Source: Acinetobacter corruptisaponis (lineage in GTDB: Bacteria > Pseudomonadota > Gammaproteobacteria > Pseudomonadales > Moraxellaceae). From it: a stretch of DNA of 64,000 bases. The notes beneath the pieces were generated by a model, which saw only the letters and a list, made by a program, of their open reading frames with translations, was not told the origin of the DNA and did not search any database. The position numbers were made by a program, and so were the translations under genes. How positions within the stretch are numbered: position 1 is the first letter of the stretch; every line of letters starts with the position of its first letter. The stretch lies in NCBI RefSeq assembly GCF_030053775.1, contig NZ_CP125669.1, positions 1,669,962 to 1,733,961 of the forward strand, written 5' to 3'. Positions 20,779 to 30,395 of the stretch are shown here, piece after piece.

Positions 20779-21330
20779 CTATAAAAGAATATTAAAGCTT
20801 GGTGCCAGCAGGATGATTGCGCTTGCAACTGAGGCCCCAATGATCGCCCCCACAATCACATCACTTGGATAATGTAGCCCAAGAATCATTCTTGACAATG
20901 CAACCAGAATCGTAAATGGCAACATCAACAATAATAAGATGGGTTGAATATAGCCCACGGTCATCGTAACCATCACCGCATGCAGGGTATGGCCTGATGG
21001 AAAGCTAAAATGGTCCAGCGGTCGCTCGCCCAAAACAATGACCTGATGGACCTGGTAAGGTCTTGGACGTGTGGTTTTGTGTTTGAGGAATTTATAAATT
21101 AAGGTGCCTGCTGAACCTGCCACAATCAGGTACAGAATTTGTAGACCGTATGCCAACCCCTGCATGATCCATACGGACAGCAACATCACATACCAAAAAG
21201 GCCCATCTCCCAAACGACTGATGGTTTTAAAAAACAGGGCAACTGCTTGCGTCTGGGAGAGATGATTGAGATATACGCAGCCTTTTAAATCGAGATCGAG
21301 CATTTTTATTTTTGCATTTTGAAATTTCAT
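20779..21330 (-). CDS. PAP2-family membrane phosphatase
   Basis: The 183-residue multi-spanning protein carries the three PAP2 phosphatase motifs: K-x6-RP (KHKTTRPRP, near residue 83), PSGH (near 112) and SR-x5-H-x3-D (SRMILGLHYPSD, near 145). Such enzymes dephosphorylate lipid phosphates, such as undecaprenyl pyrophosphate or phosphatidate, at the membrane. The gene follows the GT4 glycosyltransferase by 27 bases with an AGGAG ribosome binding site, so the two are probably one operon acting on lipid or lipid-linked sugar metabolism. The exact substrate is not readable. Confidence 0.9.
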   Translation of the reverse strand: MKFQNAKIKMLDLDLKGCVYLNHLSQTQAVALFFKTISRLGDGPFWYVMLLSVWIMQGLAYGLQILYLIVAGSAGTLIYKFLKHKTTRPRPYQVHQVIVLGERPLDHFSFPSGHTLHAVMVTMTVGYIQPILLLLMLPFTILVALSRMILGLHYPSDVIVGAIIGASVASAIILLAPSFNILL

Positions 21331-21357
21331 ACTTTTTCTCCTCTTGTTGAGAATACT

Positions 21358-22674
21358 TTAGGTAGAGGTCATGGGAGACTCCTTCACCACCTGATAAAGT
21401 GCTTGTTCAAGTTGCTGTACAGGAAACTGCCAACTGCTGTGCTGCACACTTTCACTGGCCAGCATGCCCATTTGCCGCAATTGCGGAAGCGCAGGTAAAC
21501 GGCAAATGGACTGAATCAATTCGGCTGTATGCCCCAAAGGACTCAACCATCCTGTTATATTATGTTTGACGTGCTGGTGTGCGCAGACGTAGTCATAGGC
21601 AATCACGGGCAAACCACTGGCGATTGCCTCCAGCACCACGTTGCCAAAGGTATCCGCCTGACTGGCAAAGGTAAACACATCTGCACTTGCGTAGGCTGTT
21701 GCCAACTCATGCCCGCCAAGACTCCCCATAAAGATTACGTCTTTGGATGTGGTCATCTTGCTGAGTCGGACACGGTCAGGCCCATCACCCACAATCACAA
21801 ACTTGATATTGACACCCTGCTGGGCCTGCAAGGCATGAAAGCTTTTAATCAGCACATCAACTTCCTTTTCGGGTGATAAGCGCCCGACATACAGCATCAC
21901 ACGGGTATCAGCATCGATACCCCATTGTTGGCGGAGTTGCTGGGAACGATGTTTTGGGGAGAACCGTGCTGTATCGACACCACGACCAACCACAACCAAT
22001 GGACAGGTCACGCCAAAACCACGCAGTGCCTGTTCGGTATACTGGCTCGGCACACAGGTCACATCGGTACTGTTATGAAACCAGGTTAAGTAACGCTGGA
22101 TGGGCTTGACCAGAAAGGCCAGATCAAAGAAGCGACTAAAATCCTGAAAAGGTGAATGAAAGCCACTGGAAACCGCAATCTTCTTTGCCTTGGCTGCCTG
22201 TAATGCAGTGAGTCCTAAAGGTCCTTCAGTCACAATATGCACCACATCGGGTGAGAATTTTTCAAAGGCCTTGGTGACTTTCAGATATTGTGGCCAGCCA
22301 AATTGCAGGCTTGGATATTTTGGAATCGGTTGGGACAGCACCAGACATTCCTGTTCAGGATGGAATTCCGCACAGGTTTCTTTCTGCACTGGACGAACCA
22401 GCAGGATTTTATGCCCAAGACGTTGCAAGCCCTGACATAACTGCATCATGGATAAAGCCACACCATTGATTTCTGGTGGCCACGTTTCAGTTACAATTGC
22501 GATTCTGAGACGTGGACGAACCAAATCCCGCAGCTCGGATCGTTCATAAGAATAATCGTTTTGCTGCTTCCTCTTAAAATAGAATTTAAAATTTTCAGGA
22601 AACTGGTCTTGCTTTAATAGAGATGTCGCGTATGTACTCTGCATATCGCCATCCATTTGTGTCGTTATTTTCAT
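21358..22674 (-). CDS. glycosyltransferase family 4
   Basis: The 438-residue protein has a GT-B fold pattern. The N-terminal Rossmann half begins LRIAIVTETWPPEINGVALSM near residue 57; the C-terminal half has VMLYVGRLSPEKEVDVLIKSF and the nucleotide-sugar EX7E-like segment FTFASQADTFGNVVLEAIASGLPV. This GT4 subgroup includes mannosyl- and glucosyl-transferases acting on lipids. Residues 1-55 form a polar extension of uncertain reality: no good Shine-Dalgarno precedes the ATG at 22674, and in-frame ATGs 8 and 11 codons later are possible. Coupled with the PAP2 gene downstream. Confidence 0.87.
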   Translation of the reverse strand: MKITTQMDGDMQSTYATSLLKQDQFPENFKFYFKRKQQNDYSYERSELRDLVRPRLRIAIVTETWPPEINGVALSMMQLCQGLQRLGHKILLVRPVQKETCAEFHPEQECLVLSQPIPKYPSLQFGWPQYLKVTKAFEKFSPDVVHIVTEGPLGLTALQAAKAKKIAVSSGFHSPFQDFSRFFDLAFLVKPIQRYLTWFHNSTDVTCVPSQYTEQALRGFGVTCPLVVVGRGVDTARFSPKHRSQQLRQQWGIDADTRVMLYVGRLSPEKEVDVLIKSFHALQAQQGVNIKFVIVGDGPDRVRLSKMTTSKDVIFMGSLGGHELATAYASADVFTFASQADTFGNVVLEAIASGLPVIAYDYVCAHQHVKHNITGWLSPLGHTAELIQSICRLPALPQLRQMGMLASESVQHSSWQFPVQQLEQALYQVVKESPMTST

Positions 22675-22785
22675 GCGTTTAGCTTATAAATATTTTTTGA
22701 CACTTTAATGATCAGTGTGTGACAGTTTCATGAATCGAATGATATGATTCACCACATTCATATAAAATAAAAAGATTTTAAAATC

Positions 22786-23691
22786 ATGCAAATACTTAAA
22801 GTAAAACACAGAACTGAATTTAGCGAATATTTGCGTTTTACCATTCCCAATAAAATGAAAGCGATTGGGGTTTATGTGATTTTCTTATTAGGTTATGGCT
22901 TATTATTCACCTTACTCATTTATATTATAGATTGGATAAAAGGTCATCCTTATCAATTTCATTTTGCTTATCTCATTGTTGGTTGGATCTGTGCTTTGGC
23001 ATTTACTGCACCAAGCAATAGCTTTCAAGACCATCGGCTGCCTTTTTTTGCTGAAAAATATATTATTGACCAAGATTTACGTCAGGATCTAACCCAACTG
23101 AATTATATCAAAGCCAACGCCACTATTATTGAGGTGCAGATTCAACCGAAACGTTTATTTAGAACACAATTCCATACGCTTCGTTTGCAATTAGAGGATT
23201 CAGAAGAAATCATTTGCGATCAATATGTACATTTAAACCTACTATTCCCCTCTATTTTTTTGTTAGGAAATGCACATTTTTTAAAGGCAGCAACCACATG
23301 GATTGGACAACAAGTCGAAGTCTGTTATTTACCACAGTCCAAACGCATTTTTCGACTACAAGCCAAACAAAGTTATGAAAACTTCCAACTGCTTTCCGAA
23401 GCCTTTTCTGAACGTTTCTCACTACAACAACTTAAAAATCAAAGTTTGCCAACAGTACCCTCTGCTTTAGCACAAAATTTTATTCATATTTGCCGAGTTG
23501 ATGCCGTTCGTCATGACCATCAAAATTATGAATTACAGATGATCACTAACCATCAAACTTATATTGTTCCATCTTCAGCACAAGGTTTTAATATATTGGA
23601 AAAAATGTTACGCCGAATTGATCAGAAAAAATATCGGGAGTTTAAGCAAAACCCCCAACTACAATCACTATTGCTTTATCCCAAAAATTAG
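22786..23691 (+). CDS. unrecognised two-helix membrane protein
   Basis: I do not recognise this 301-residue protein. It has two membrane helices near residues 27-49 (GVYVIFLLGYGLLFTLLIYI) and 60-76. A mixed soluble part follows, including LRLQLEDSEEIICDQYVHLNLL, a second hydrophobic stretch near 145-160 and a C-terminal region of about 140 residues. It is transcribed divergently from the glycosyltransferase gene and its stop overlaps the stop of apaH on the other strand (23688-23691). Base use is more AT-rich than in its neighbours, consistent with a strain-variable gene. Confidence 0.75.
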   Translation: MQILKVKHRTEFSEYLRFTIPNKMKAIGVYVIFLLGYGLLFTLLIYIIDWIKGHPYQFHFAYLIVGWICALAFTAPSNSFQDHRLPFFAEKYIIDQDLRQDLTQLNYIKANATIIEVQIQPKRLFRTQFHTLRLQLEDSEEIICDQYVHLNLLFPSIFLLGNAHFLKAATTWIGQQVEVCYLPQSKRIFRLQAKQSYENFQLLSEAFSERFSLQQLKNQSLPTVPSALAQNFIHICRVDAVRHDHQNYELQMITNHQTYIVPSSAQGFNILEKMLRRIDQKKYREFKQNPQLQSLLLYPKN

Positions 23692-24527
23692 GCAAGTGGA
23701 TTATCCACAGCAAAAATTTTCTGATCCTCTAAACGCAAGGCAACCAGTTGCTGCCCCCAGACACAGCCACCATCGACATTTTGAATTTGAGAGCTAATGG
23801 TTTTACCCTGCAAGGCCGCCCAATGTCCAAAAATAATTTGATGAGTTTGTGCAGCCTGACTATCAAACTCAAACCACGGCTGAAAGCCTGTTGGCATCGG
23901 TGCATCCAGTGCATCCTTGAACTCAAACTCCAGCCTACCCTCTGCATTGGTTAAGCGCATACGGGTTAAATAATTGGTAATACAACGCAAGCGAGCCTGC
24001 CCAGTCAAATCATCTGACCAAAGATCAGGTTGCTCACCATACATTTCCGCAAGGAAAGCATCCAATACCGTAAGATCGTCATGCCCAACCACCTGTTGCA
24101 CTTCACTTGCCAACTGCACAGTTTGCTCTGCCGACCAAATACAAGGCACACCTGCATGGGTAATCAAGGTGTGATCATTCGGACATAAACTTAGAGGCTG
24201 TTTACGCAGCCAATCAATCAATTCATCACCATCAATGGCATCAACAATCTCTTGTGTACGGTCTTTGTCCTTGATTTTTTTCAAGCCACGCGCGCAGGCG
24301 ATCAGGGTTAAATCATGGTTGCCTAAAACGGTTGCAGCAGCGCCTCGGTCAGCCAGCTTTTTAACAAAGCGCAAGGCACCCACCGAGTTTTCGCCACGCG
24401 CAACCAAATCACCTGCAAACCATAAAAAGTCCTGATCTGGATCAAAGCGAATTTCTTTCAATAACGCTTTCAGGGCTTCAAAACAGCCCTGCACATCACC
24501 GATGACATAATTGTAGCGCTTGGACAT
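23688..24527 (-). CDS. apaH: symmetrical bis(5'-nucleosyl)-tetraphosphatase ApaH
   Basis: ApaH cleaves Ap4A to two ADP and removes Np4 RNA caps. The start is taken at 24527, giving MSKRYNYVIGDVQGCFEALKALL, the family N-terminus; the frame extends upstream into rsmA. Metallophosphatase motifs are visible: GDVQGC, WFAGDLVARGENS, and LGNHDLTL. The ATG lies one base beyond the rsmA stop, so the two are translationally coupled. Length 279 residues. The pdxA-rsmA-apaH order matches the enteric block but apaG is absent from between them. Confidence 0.95.
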   Translation of the reverse strand: MSKRYNYVIGDVQGCFEALKALLKEIRFDPDQDFLWFAGDLVARGENSVGALRFVKKLADRGAAATVLGNHDLTLIACARGLKKIKDKDRTQEIVDAIDGDELIDWLRKQPLSLCPNDHTLITHAGVPCIWSAEQTVQLASEVQQVVGHDDLTVLDAFLAEMYGEQPDLWSDDLTGQARLRCITNYLTRMRLTNAEGRLEFEFKDALDAPMPTGFQPWFEFDSQAAQTHQIIFGHWAALQGKTISSQIQNVDGGCVWGQQLVALRLEDQKIFAVDNPLA

Positions 24528-24528
24528 T

Positions 24529-25341
24529 TTAAGACACCATTTGATCGGACAATGCCACAAAATCAGCCAGACTCAAGGTTTCTGGACGTGCCATCGGGTC
24601 CACACCTGCTTTCTCAAAACCCTCTTCAACCAACATGCCTTTTAAGCTGTTACGCAAGGTTTTACGGCGCTGGGTAAACACATGACTGACTAAACGTGCC
24701 AAAGCTTTTTCATTTTTTGCGATAATTGGCTTAGTTTCATAAGGTTCTAAACGGAATACCGCAGAAGTCACTTTCGGTGGTGGATTAAATGAGCCTGGTG
24801 GCACTTCAAACAAGAATGTCGGTTTACAGAAATACTGGATCATCACCGATAAACGCCCGTACTCTTTGGTATTTGGCACAGCGGTAATACGATCAACCAC
24901 TTCTTTCTGCAACATGAAATGCATGTCTTTGACTTTGTCACCAAACTCTAAGAGATGGAACAAGAGTGGGGTTGAAATGTTATAGGGCAGATTTCCTACG
25001 ACACGGAGTGGACGGCCTGCCTGAAACAACTGGGTGAAATCATATTTTAAGGCATCTGCCTCAACAATGGTCAAACGTTCAGGATGTGGCACGCGAGCAG
25101 GCAAGCCTGCTGCCAGATCACGGTCCAGTTCAACCACTGTGAGCGCATCGCACTCACCAATCAGGGGCGATGTCAGTGCAGCCAAACCTGGGCCGATTTC
25201 AACAATATTATCGCCCGCACGTGGATTCACTGAGCGTACAATTTTGGCAATCACACGCTGGTCATGCAAAAAGTTCTGACCAAAACGTTTTCGAGCCTGA
25301 TGCCCTTCATCTTTAGGGTTTAGGGCATTAATTTGATACAT
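24529..25341 (-). CDS. rsmA: 16S rRNA (adenine1518-N6/adenine1519-N6)-dimethyltransferase
   Basis: RsmA (KsgA) dimethylates two adjacent adenines in helix 45 of 16S rRNA. The 270-residue protein has RKRFGQNFLHDQRVIAKIV, the SAM-binding VEIGPGLAALT, and the catalytic NLPYNIS motif near residue 118. It ends directly before apaH and begins 32 bases after pdxA. Confidence 0.97.
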   Translation of the reverse strand: MYQINALNPKDEGHQARKRFGQNFLHDQRVIAKIVRSVNPRAGDNIVEIGPGLAALTSPLIGECDALTVVELDRDLAAGLPARVPHPERLTIVEADALKYDFTQLFQAGRPLRVVGNLPYNISTPLLFHLLEFGDKVKDMHFMLQKEVVDRITAVPNTKEYGRLSVMIQYFCKPTFLFEVPPGSFNPPPKVTSAVFRLEPYETKPIIAKNEKALARLVSHVFTQRRKTLRNSLKGMLVEEGFEKAGVDPMARPETLSLADFVALSDQMVS

Positions 25342-25373
25342 AATAATTCCAACGTGAATAATTTATCCGTCAA

Positions 25374-26348
25374 TCACTGATGAGCTAAATCAAGTGCTAA
25401 ATCAACCGCAACATGCAAACTCGACGATTTTGCCTGTCCAGTACCTGCAAGAGAAAGTGCCGTACCATGATCGACAGAGGTTCGAATAAATGGCAGGCCT
25501 AATGTAATGTTTACCGCTTCACCAAAGCCCTGTGATTTTAACACAGGTAAGCCCTGATCGTGATACATCGCCAGAACCGCATCTGCATCTTTCAGGTTTT
25601 CAGGGGTAAACAGGGTATCCGCAGGTAAACTTAAACTCATATCAATGCCTTGCGCCCGATAGGTTTCCAGCACGGGATTGATGACATCAATTTCTTCCCG
25701 CCCCAGATAACCATCCTCACCTGCATGCGGATTTAGACCACAGACCAAAATTCGTGGTTTGGCTATTTTAAATTTTGTTTTTAAATCATGAATCAGGATG
25801 TCAATCACCTGATGCAGGCGTTGTTTGGTAATCGCATCTGGTACATCACGCAAGGGTAAATGTGTCGTGGCCAGAGCAACCCGTAATGTTTTGGTGGCCA
25901 GCATCATGACCACACGATCAACACCCGCAAACTCCTGATAATATTCTGTGTGCCCACTAAAGGTAATGCCTGCATCATTGATCACGGATTTCTGCACAGG
26001 TGCCGTTGCAACACCCACACTACGTCCAGACATCGCATACTCGGCTGAACGTCGTAACTGCTCAATCACATAAGCCGCATTGGCGGGATTTAATTGTCCC
26101 AGTTCAACAGGTTCAACTAAAGGGATATGCTCCACAAAAAGCTGCCCTGACAGGCTTGACTGCTCCTGTCCCTGATATGCAACCAATTCAACAGGATTGC
26201 CCAGTTGTTTTGCACGCTGCCGCAACATCTGCATATCCGCCAAAACCACCACTGGGCGCTCATCCACTCGCCCAGCCAAACTTAAGCAGATATCAGGACC
26301 AATCCCTGCGGGTTCACCTGACGTGACATATAAAGGAAGCATAATCAT
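25374..26348 (-). CDS. pdxA: 4-hydroxythreonine-4-phosphate dehydrogenase PdxA
   Basis: PdxA oxidises 4-phosphohydroxy-threonine in pyridoxal 5'-phosphate synthesis. The protein begins LPLYVTSGEPAGIGPDICL and has SGHTEYYQE, the metal-site His region ATTHLPLRDVP, LNPHAGEDGYLGREE, and AMYHDQGLPVLKSQGFG. The start is uncertain: an ATG at 26348 has GGGA upstream, another at 26342 and a TTG at 26360 are in frame. About 324 residues. The usual upstream neighbour surA is not here; a DUF4124-type gene takes its place. Confidence 0.93.
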   Translation of the reverse strand: MIMLPLYVTSGEPAGIGPDICLSLAGRVDERPVVVLADMQMLRQRAKQLGNPVELVAYQGQEQSSLSGQLFVEHIPLVEPVELGQLNPANAAYVIEQLRRSAEYAMSGRSVGVATAPVQKSVINDAGITFSGHTEYYQEFAGVDRVVMMLATKTLRVALATTHLPLRDVPDAITKQRLHQVIDILIHDLKTKFKIAKPRILVCGLNPHAGEDGYLGREEIDVINPVLETYRAQGIDMSLSLPADTLFTPENLKDADAVLAMYHDQGLPVLKSQGFGEAVNITLGLPFIRTSVDHGTALSLAGTGQAKSSSLHVAVDLALDLAHQ

Positions 26349-26384
26349 CTGGGTTCCCAAGCTGTATCACGTTCAGTATGGCGA

Positions 26385-27017
26385 TTATTTCTCAGGATTA
26401 CCACTTGATGTTCTAGGTAGATTTTCAGGAACCAGATTTGATGGAACGGCATCCACCGTACGTGTCCACGGATTGACCTTGATTTGTACTTTTTTCTCTG
26501 CTGGTACAGTCGCCGCCACTGGTTCTTCTTTCACTTTTTCTACAGTTGCAACAACTGTACTCGCTGGTCTTTCTGCAATTGCAGTCGTTCCCTGTTTTTC
26601 AGGGCTAGTTGGCTGATGTTGTGTAATAACCGCTTCTTTTTTCTCTACAGATGGCTGGGTTGCCACCACGCCACTTGCTGGGCGCGTATATGGCTCCACA
26701 ATCGCTCCCTGTTTATAAACCGTTTGCGAGTTGGGGTTGGTTGCCACAGGTGAACTGGCTGGATTGACCATATCCACAGGAATTTCAATCGGCTTCATTT
26801 CAGCAGTTACCGCCATGGCTGGGTCAACATGATCATTACCACGACTTTCCAGAACTTCCAGCTTGCGCTCTGTCCCCTCTTTAGGCTTGAATTCTGAATA
26901 ATTGGTCACGCTGCTCTGGTCTACCCACTTATACAGTCGCCGTGCGTTTGCTTGTGTAGAGCAAACACCGATTAACAGGCTGACTACAGCAATTTTTGCA
27001 GCAAACGACAGTTTCAT
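26385..27017 (-). CDS. DUF4124-like secreted protein
   Basis: The 210-residue protein has a cleavable signal peptide (about residues 1-25, ending in STQANA). A short segment then reads RLYKWVDQSSVTNYSEFKP, close to the YKWVD-x-G-x-THYS core of DUF4124. The rest is a low-complexity Pro/Val/Ala/Thr-rich tail with many VATN, VVAT and VEKK runs, likely disordered and periplasmic. No enzymatic motif is visible. It ends 36 bases before pdxA and may be co-transcribed with it. Function unknown. Confidence 0.75.
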   Translation of the reverse strand: MKLSFAAKIAVVSLLIGVCSTQANARRLYKWVDQSSVTNYSEFKPKEGTERKLEVLESRGNDHVDPAMAVTAEMKPIEIPVDMVNPASSPVATNPNSQTVYKQGAIVEPYTRPASGVVATQPSVEKKEAVITQHQPTSPEKQGTTAIAERPASTVVATVEKVKEEPVAATVPAEKKVQIKVNPWTRTVDAVPSNLVPENLPRTSSGNPEK

Positions 27018-27232
27018 GGAGGGTTCCTAAGAGAGCTAGATACTTCTATTTATTTCAATTAATTGATGTAAAAATGATAGGGCAAATCCCATACCCTCAC
27101 AAGGCAAATAATGTAGCCTAAAATTCGCGACGCTATAGTTACAAAATCAGTCACTTTACAGCAAAATATGGCATCCTCATCGAATTGTTCTTGTACACTT
27201 TTTCAAATTCATATAGAATTCGGTCTCCTTTT

Positions 27233-27256
27233 GTTTGGGCGATTCCTTGCCCAAAC
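27233..27256 (+). promoter_or_regulatory. hairpin in the rplM leader
   Basis: A perfect 8-bp stem, GTTTGGGC / GCCCAAAC, with an 8-base loop ends 22 bases before the rplM start. No T-run follows, so it is not a terminator. It is placed where an L13/S9 autoregulatory leader would be expected. Function is inferred from position only. Confidence 0.5.
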
Positions 27257-27278
27257 CAACTATAATAGGTAGTGGTTA

Positions 27279-27707
27279 ATGAAAACTCTCAGCGCTAAGC
27301 CAGCTGAAGTTCAACACGACTGGTACGTTGTTGATGCTTCTGGCAAAACTTTAGGTCGTCTTGCGACTGAAATCGCTCGTCGTTTACGCGGTAAACACAA
27401 AACTTCTTATACCCCTCACGTTGACACTGGTGACTACATCGTAGTGATCAATGCTGAACAAGTTCAGGTGACTGGTAACAAATCACTTGATAAGAAATAC
27501 TATCGCCACACTGGTTTCCCTGGTGGTATTCGTGAAACTAATTTTGAAAAATTAGTTGCGCACAAACCAGAAGAAATCTTCCAACGTGCTGTAAAAGGTA
27601 TGTTGCCAAAAGGTCCTCTTGGTTACGCGATGATCAAGAAGATGAAAGTGTACGCTGGTAGCGAGCATCCTCATACTGCTCAACAGCCACAAGTTTTGGA
27701 CATCTAA
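27279..27707 (+). CDS. rplM: 50S ribosomal protein L13
   Basis: The 142-residue protein is full length, with [27 protein letters not shown] near the start and [21 protein letters not shown] near residue 107, both family signatures. It heads the rplM-rpsI operon, with rpsI 12 bases downstream. A structured leader lies upstream. Codon use is strongly biased, as expected for a highly expressed gene. Confidence 0.98.
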   Translation: MKTLSAKPAEVQHDWYVVDASGKTLGRLATEIARRLRGKHKTSYTPHVDTGDYIVVINAEQVQVTGNKSLDKKYYRHTGFPGGIRETNFEKLVAHKPEEIFQRAVKGMLPKGPLGYAMIKKMKVYAGSEHPHTAQQPQVLDI

Positions 27708-27719
27708 GGGATACAGCAC

Positions 27720-28106
27720 ATGGCTACTAATTATGGTACAGGTCGCCGTAAGACCGCAACTGCACGTGTTTTCTTATCAGCTGGTACAGGCAAACTCGTA
27801 ATCAACAATCGTACTTTAGAGCAATATTTCGGTCGTGAAACTGCTCGTATGGTTGTGCGTCAGCCTTTAGAGCTTTTAGAAGCAACTGAAAAATATGACC
27901 TTTACATCACTGTTAAGGGTGGTGGTATCGGTGGTCAAGCTGGCGCAATCCGTCACGGTATTACCCGTGCGTTGATCGCTGCTGACGAAACTTTAAAACC
28001 TGCTCTTCGTCAAGCTGGTTTCGTTACTCGTGATGCTCGTGAAGTTGAACGTAAGAAACTTGGTTTACGTAAAGCACGTAAACGTCCTCAATTCTCTAAA
28101 CGTTAA
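27720..28106 (+). CDS. rpsI: 30S ribosomal protein S9
   Basis: The 128-residue protein shows [15 protein letters not shown] at the N-terminus, [19 protein letters not shown] in the middle, and the characteristic basic end [12 protein letters not shown], whose last residues reach the P-site tRNA in the ribosome. It is the second gene of the rplM operon and is followed by a terminator. Confidence 0.98.
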   Translation: MATNYGTGRRKTATARVFLSAGTGKLVINNRTLEQYFGRETARMVVRQPLELLEATEKYDLYITVKGGGIGGQAGAIRHGITRALIAADETLKPALRQAGFVTRDAREVERKKLGLRKARKRPQFSKR

Positions 28107-28124
28107 TCGTTTTACGAATTGGAC

Positions 28125-28154
28125 AAAAAACCTCGGATTTTTCCGAGGTTTTTT
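28125..28154 (+). terminator. terminator after rpsI
   Basis: AAAAAACCTCGGA / TCCGAGGTTTTTT is a long stem with a T-run, starting 19 bases after the rpsI stop. Confidence 0.9.
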
Positions 28155-28238
28155 ATTTGCATAGACTTTCATTCCACAAAGATGCTTTTCTAGCATTTTT
28201 TTAGTATGCTAATCCGTTTATATCTCTAGCTTTGTGAT

Positions 28239-28895
28239 ATGTCATCGGTTGAAAATACGCCTGTTCAAGGTATTACGCTTTATAGTCATGCAGATGATTT
28301 CCGTTCACACTGGATTCGTTTTTTACTTGCTGAAAAACAGATCAAGTATCAGCTAATCATTACCGACCATGAAGATGAGGACTTAGCTGACCTGAATCCA
28401 TATAACCAGTTGCCGATGCTCATTGAGCAGAACCTAAAACTTTTCTCGGCAAATGTGATTGCAGAATATCTTGATGACCGTTATCGCCAGAACAAGCTCT
28501 ATGCAGATGCGCCAATGGCAAGGGCTGAGCAGCGTCAATATATCTGGCGTTTTGAGCAGGACTGGTTTCAACTGGCTGACCACATGCTCCGCCATGCAGA
28601 CACACTCAATCCCGCACAAAAACAGAAAGCACAGAAAGAGCTGAGAGATACCCTAATCTCACTGACCCCTTTATTTCAGCATTTTCCATTTTTCATGTCT
28701 GAAAATTTCTCCATTCTGGACTGTATGCTTGCTCCCATTTTCCTGCGCTTAAGGAGCATGGGGATAGAGCTTCCCCAACAGCACTGCCGTCCCATTTTCT
28801 TGTATTGCCATCGTATCTTTAGCCGACCATCTTTTATTAAATCAATGACAGCTCAAGAAAAAAACAGCTACAATGACTTAATTTCTACGATTTAA
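28239..28895 (+). CDS. sspA: stringent starvation protein A (SspA), GST fold
   Basis: SspA is a glutathione-transferase-like, RNA polymerase-associated regulator important in stationary phase and acid tolerance. The 218-residue protein has an N-terminal thioredoxin-like half (ITLYSHADDFRSHWIRFLLAEK, then NPYNQLPMLIEQNLKLFSANVIAEYLDDRY) and a helical C-terminal half. The GST catalytic Cys/Ser position is occupied by Asp/Asp residues, as expected for a non-enzymatic family member. It is followed by sspB after 14 bases, the usual pair downstream of rplM-rpsI. Confidence 0.92.
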   Translation: MSSVENTPVQGITLYSHADDFRSHWIRFLLAEKQIKYQLIITDHEDEDLADLNPYNQLPMLIEQNLKLFSANVIAEYLDDRYRQNKLYADAPMARAEQRQYIWRFEQDWFQLADHMLRHADTLNPAQKQKAQKELRDTLISLTPLFQHFPFFMSENFSILDCMLAPIFLRLRSMGIELPQQHCRPIFLYCHRIFSRPSFIKSMTAQEKNSYNDLISTI

Positions 28896-28909
28896 TAAGT
28901 TTTTTAATT

Positions 28910-29335
28910 ATGTCTGAGCAAATAACCTTTACCCCGACACGTCCCTATCTTGCCCGCGCCATTTATGAATGGATTTGCGATAACCAACTGACACCCTACT
29001 TATTGGTTGATGCCACACAACCCCATACCGATGTTCCACTACAGTTCGTCAAAGACGGACAAATTGTCCTGAACCTTGCCCCACATGCCATCCATGCTCT
29101 GCATATGAGTAATGAGGCCATCACGTTCTCGGCACGTTTTGGCGGCGTGGCAAAAGAAATTTATGTGCCTGTTCGGGCGATGTTGGGAATTTACGCCAAA
29201 GAAAATGGACAGGGTTTATTTTTCGATCCAGCTGAATATGCTGACATTGAAGATACAAACACTCCTCAGGTGTCTGAAACAAAGCAAGAAGCAGAACCAA
29301 GTAAAAAGAAACCTTCTCTTAGAATTTTAGATTAA
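28910..29335 (+). CDS. sspB: ClpXP protease specificity-enhancing factor SspB
   Basis: SspB tethers ssrA-tagged proteins to ClpXP. The 141-residue protein has RPYLARAIYEWICDNQLTPYLLVDA, then VLNLAPHAIHALHMSNEAITFSARFGG, both matching the family. A flexible acidic linker follows, ending in the ClpX-binding tail KKPSLRILD. It follows sspA directly. Confidence 0.95.
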   Translation: MSEQITFTPTRPYLARAIYEWICDNQLTPYLLVDATQPHTDVPLQFVKDGQIVLNLAPHAIHALHMSNEAITFSARFGGVAKEIYVPVRAMLGIYAKENGQGLFFDPAEYADIEDTNTPQVSETKQEAEPSKKKPSLRILD

Positions 29336-29350
29336 ACGAGGAAATACACG

Positions 29351-30010
29351 ATGGCATTTGACTTAGTTCAATACTTTTCCGAACAAATTAAGCTTCAAAA
29401 ACCACAGCTTTTTAGCCAGTATTCTCCCAAAGAAAAGCAATCTTATATTCATGAAGTCAATGTGCTGACATTGGGGCAACTGATTAGCCTTTGGAGACAA
29501 AATCCCCAAAAACTTTATCAAGAGATCAAGGCTGCTGACCCACTTTATATTCAGGAAATTGCCCGACACCTCACTACCTCCAAACATAATAAATCTGCAC
29601 TTAGCCCAGCCGAGCTAGAGTCCAATATTTCGGAAGTATTGAGTCTACAGTTTACTGAACTGAATCAACTTGACCAGACAGGAAGCTTTGGACAAACAGG
29701 ACTCACAGAGCTTTTGCTTGGACAAATCGAGCACTTGTCTGGGCAGGCAGAAGACTGGGTTTGGTCAACCAACCAGCTTACTGAACTTAAAGGTTCCAAG
29801 CCCGTTGAGCAGCAAGATATTTCACTGGAAGCCACCATGCAGGAGTTCAATCAAATGGTTCATCAAGCACAACCTAGCATCCATCACACTGAAGAAATTG
29901 AGGTTGAACAGCCAGATGTTCCAGCCTGGTCCTATCTGCTTTCCCCACTCATTGCATTGGTCATTTTACTATTCATGTATTGTTCTTACAGTCAATTACT
30001 TGCACATTAA
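29351..30010 (+). CDS. unrecognised tail-anchored protein downstream of sspB
   Basis: I do not recognise this 219-residue protein. It has no signal peptide, a helical Gln/Leu-rich soluble domain, and a single C-terminal membrane helix (about residues 195-213, SYLLSPLIALVILLFMYC) with a very short tail. This fits a tail-anchored inner-membrane protein facing the cytoplasm. It begins 15 bases after sspB with an ACGAGG-like ribosome binding site and is followed by a palindrome at 30024, so it is probably the last gene of the sspAB transcript. Function unknown. Confidence 0.75.
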   Translation: MAFDLVQYFSEQIKLQKPQLFSQYSPKEKQSYIHEVNVLTLGQLISLWRQNPQKLYQEIKAADPLYIQEIARHLTTSKHNKSALSPAELESNISEVLSLQFTELNQLDQTGSFGQTGLTELLLGQIEHLSGQAEDWVWSTNQLTELKGSKPVEQQDISLEATMQEFNQMVHQAQPSIHHTEEIEVEQPDVPAWSYLLSPLIALVILLFMYCSYSQLLAH

Positions 30011-30395
30011 TTAAACAATAATTGATAAAGAAAGTTTAAAAACTTTCTTTATCATGTACTTATAATAAATTTAAATTTCATAAAATATGTTTTAATACAG
30101 TTTAACAAGAAAAATATTTACATTTATTTACAATCAAAAGGAGAATTTAAAATCAAATATTAGTGTGAATAAAATCACATTAAATTTAGATTATTATCTT
30201 TAATTGGTATTTTAAGTTGTTTATTTGACAAAAATTGTCAATTATTAGCACTCCTGTGATTTCAACACTTTTAAAGTATTATTGATTTAATAAAAGAGTT
30301 TCCTATAATAAAGTTATCTACTTTTGAAAACTAATCAAAAGCAAAAGTAGGGAATATAAATTCATAAACAAGATGTATTAAGTAGAGATAAAATC
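30011..30395. other. AT-rich gap with palindrome, upstream of roadblock gene
   Basis: No gene is visible. A near-perfect palindrome, GATAAAGAAAGTTT / AAACTTTCTTTATC (30024-30053), follows the previous gene and could act as a terminator, although no T-run follows. TTGACA / TGTCAA (30225-30241) with a 5-base spacer may be part of an operator or a -35 element for the roadblock gene. The rest is simple AT-rich sequence. Confidence 0.5.
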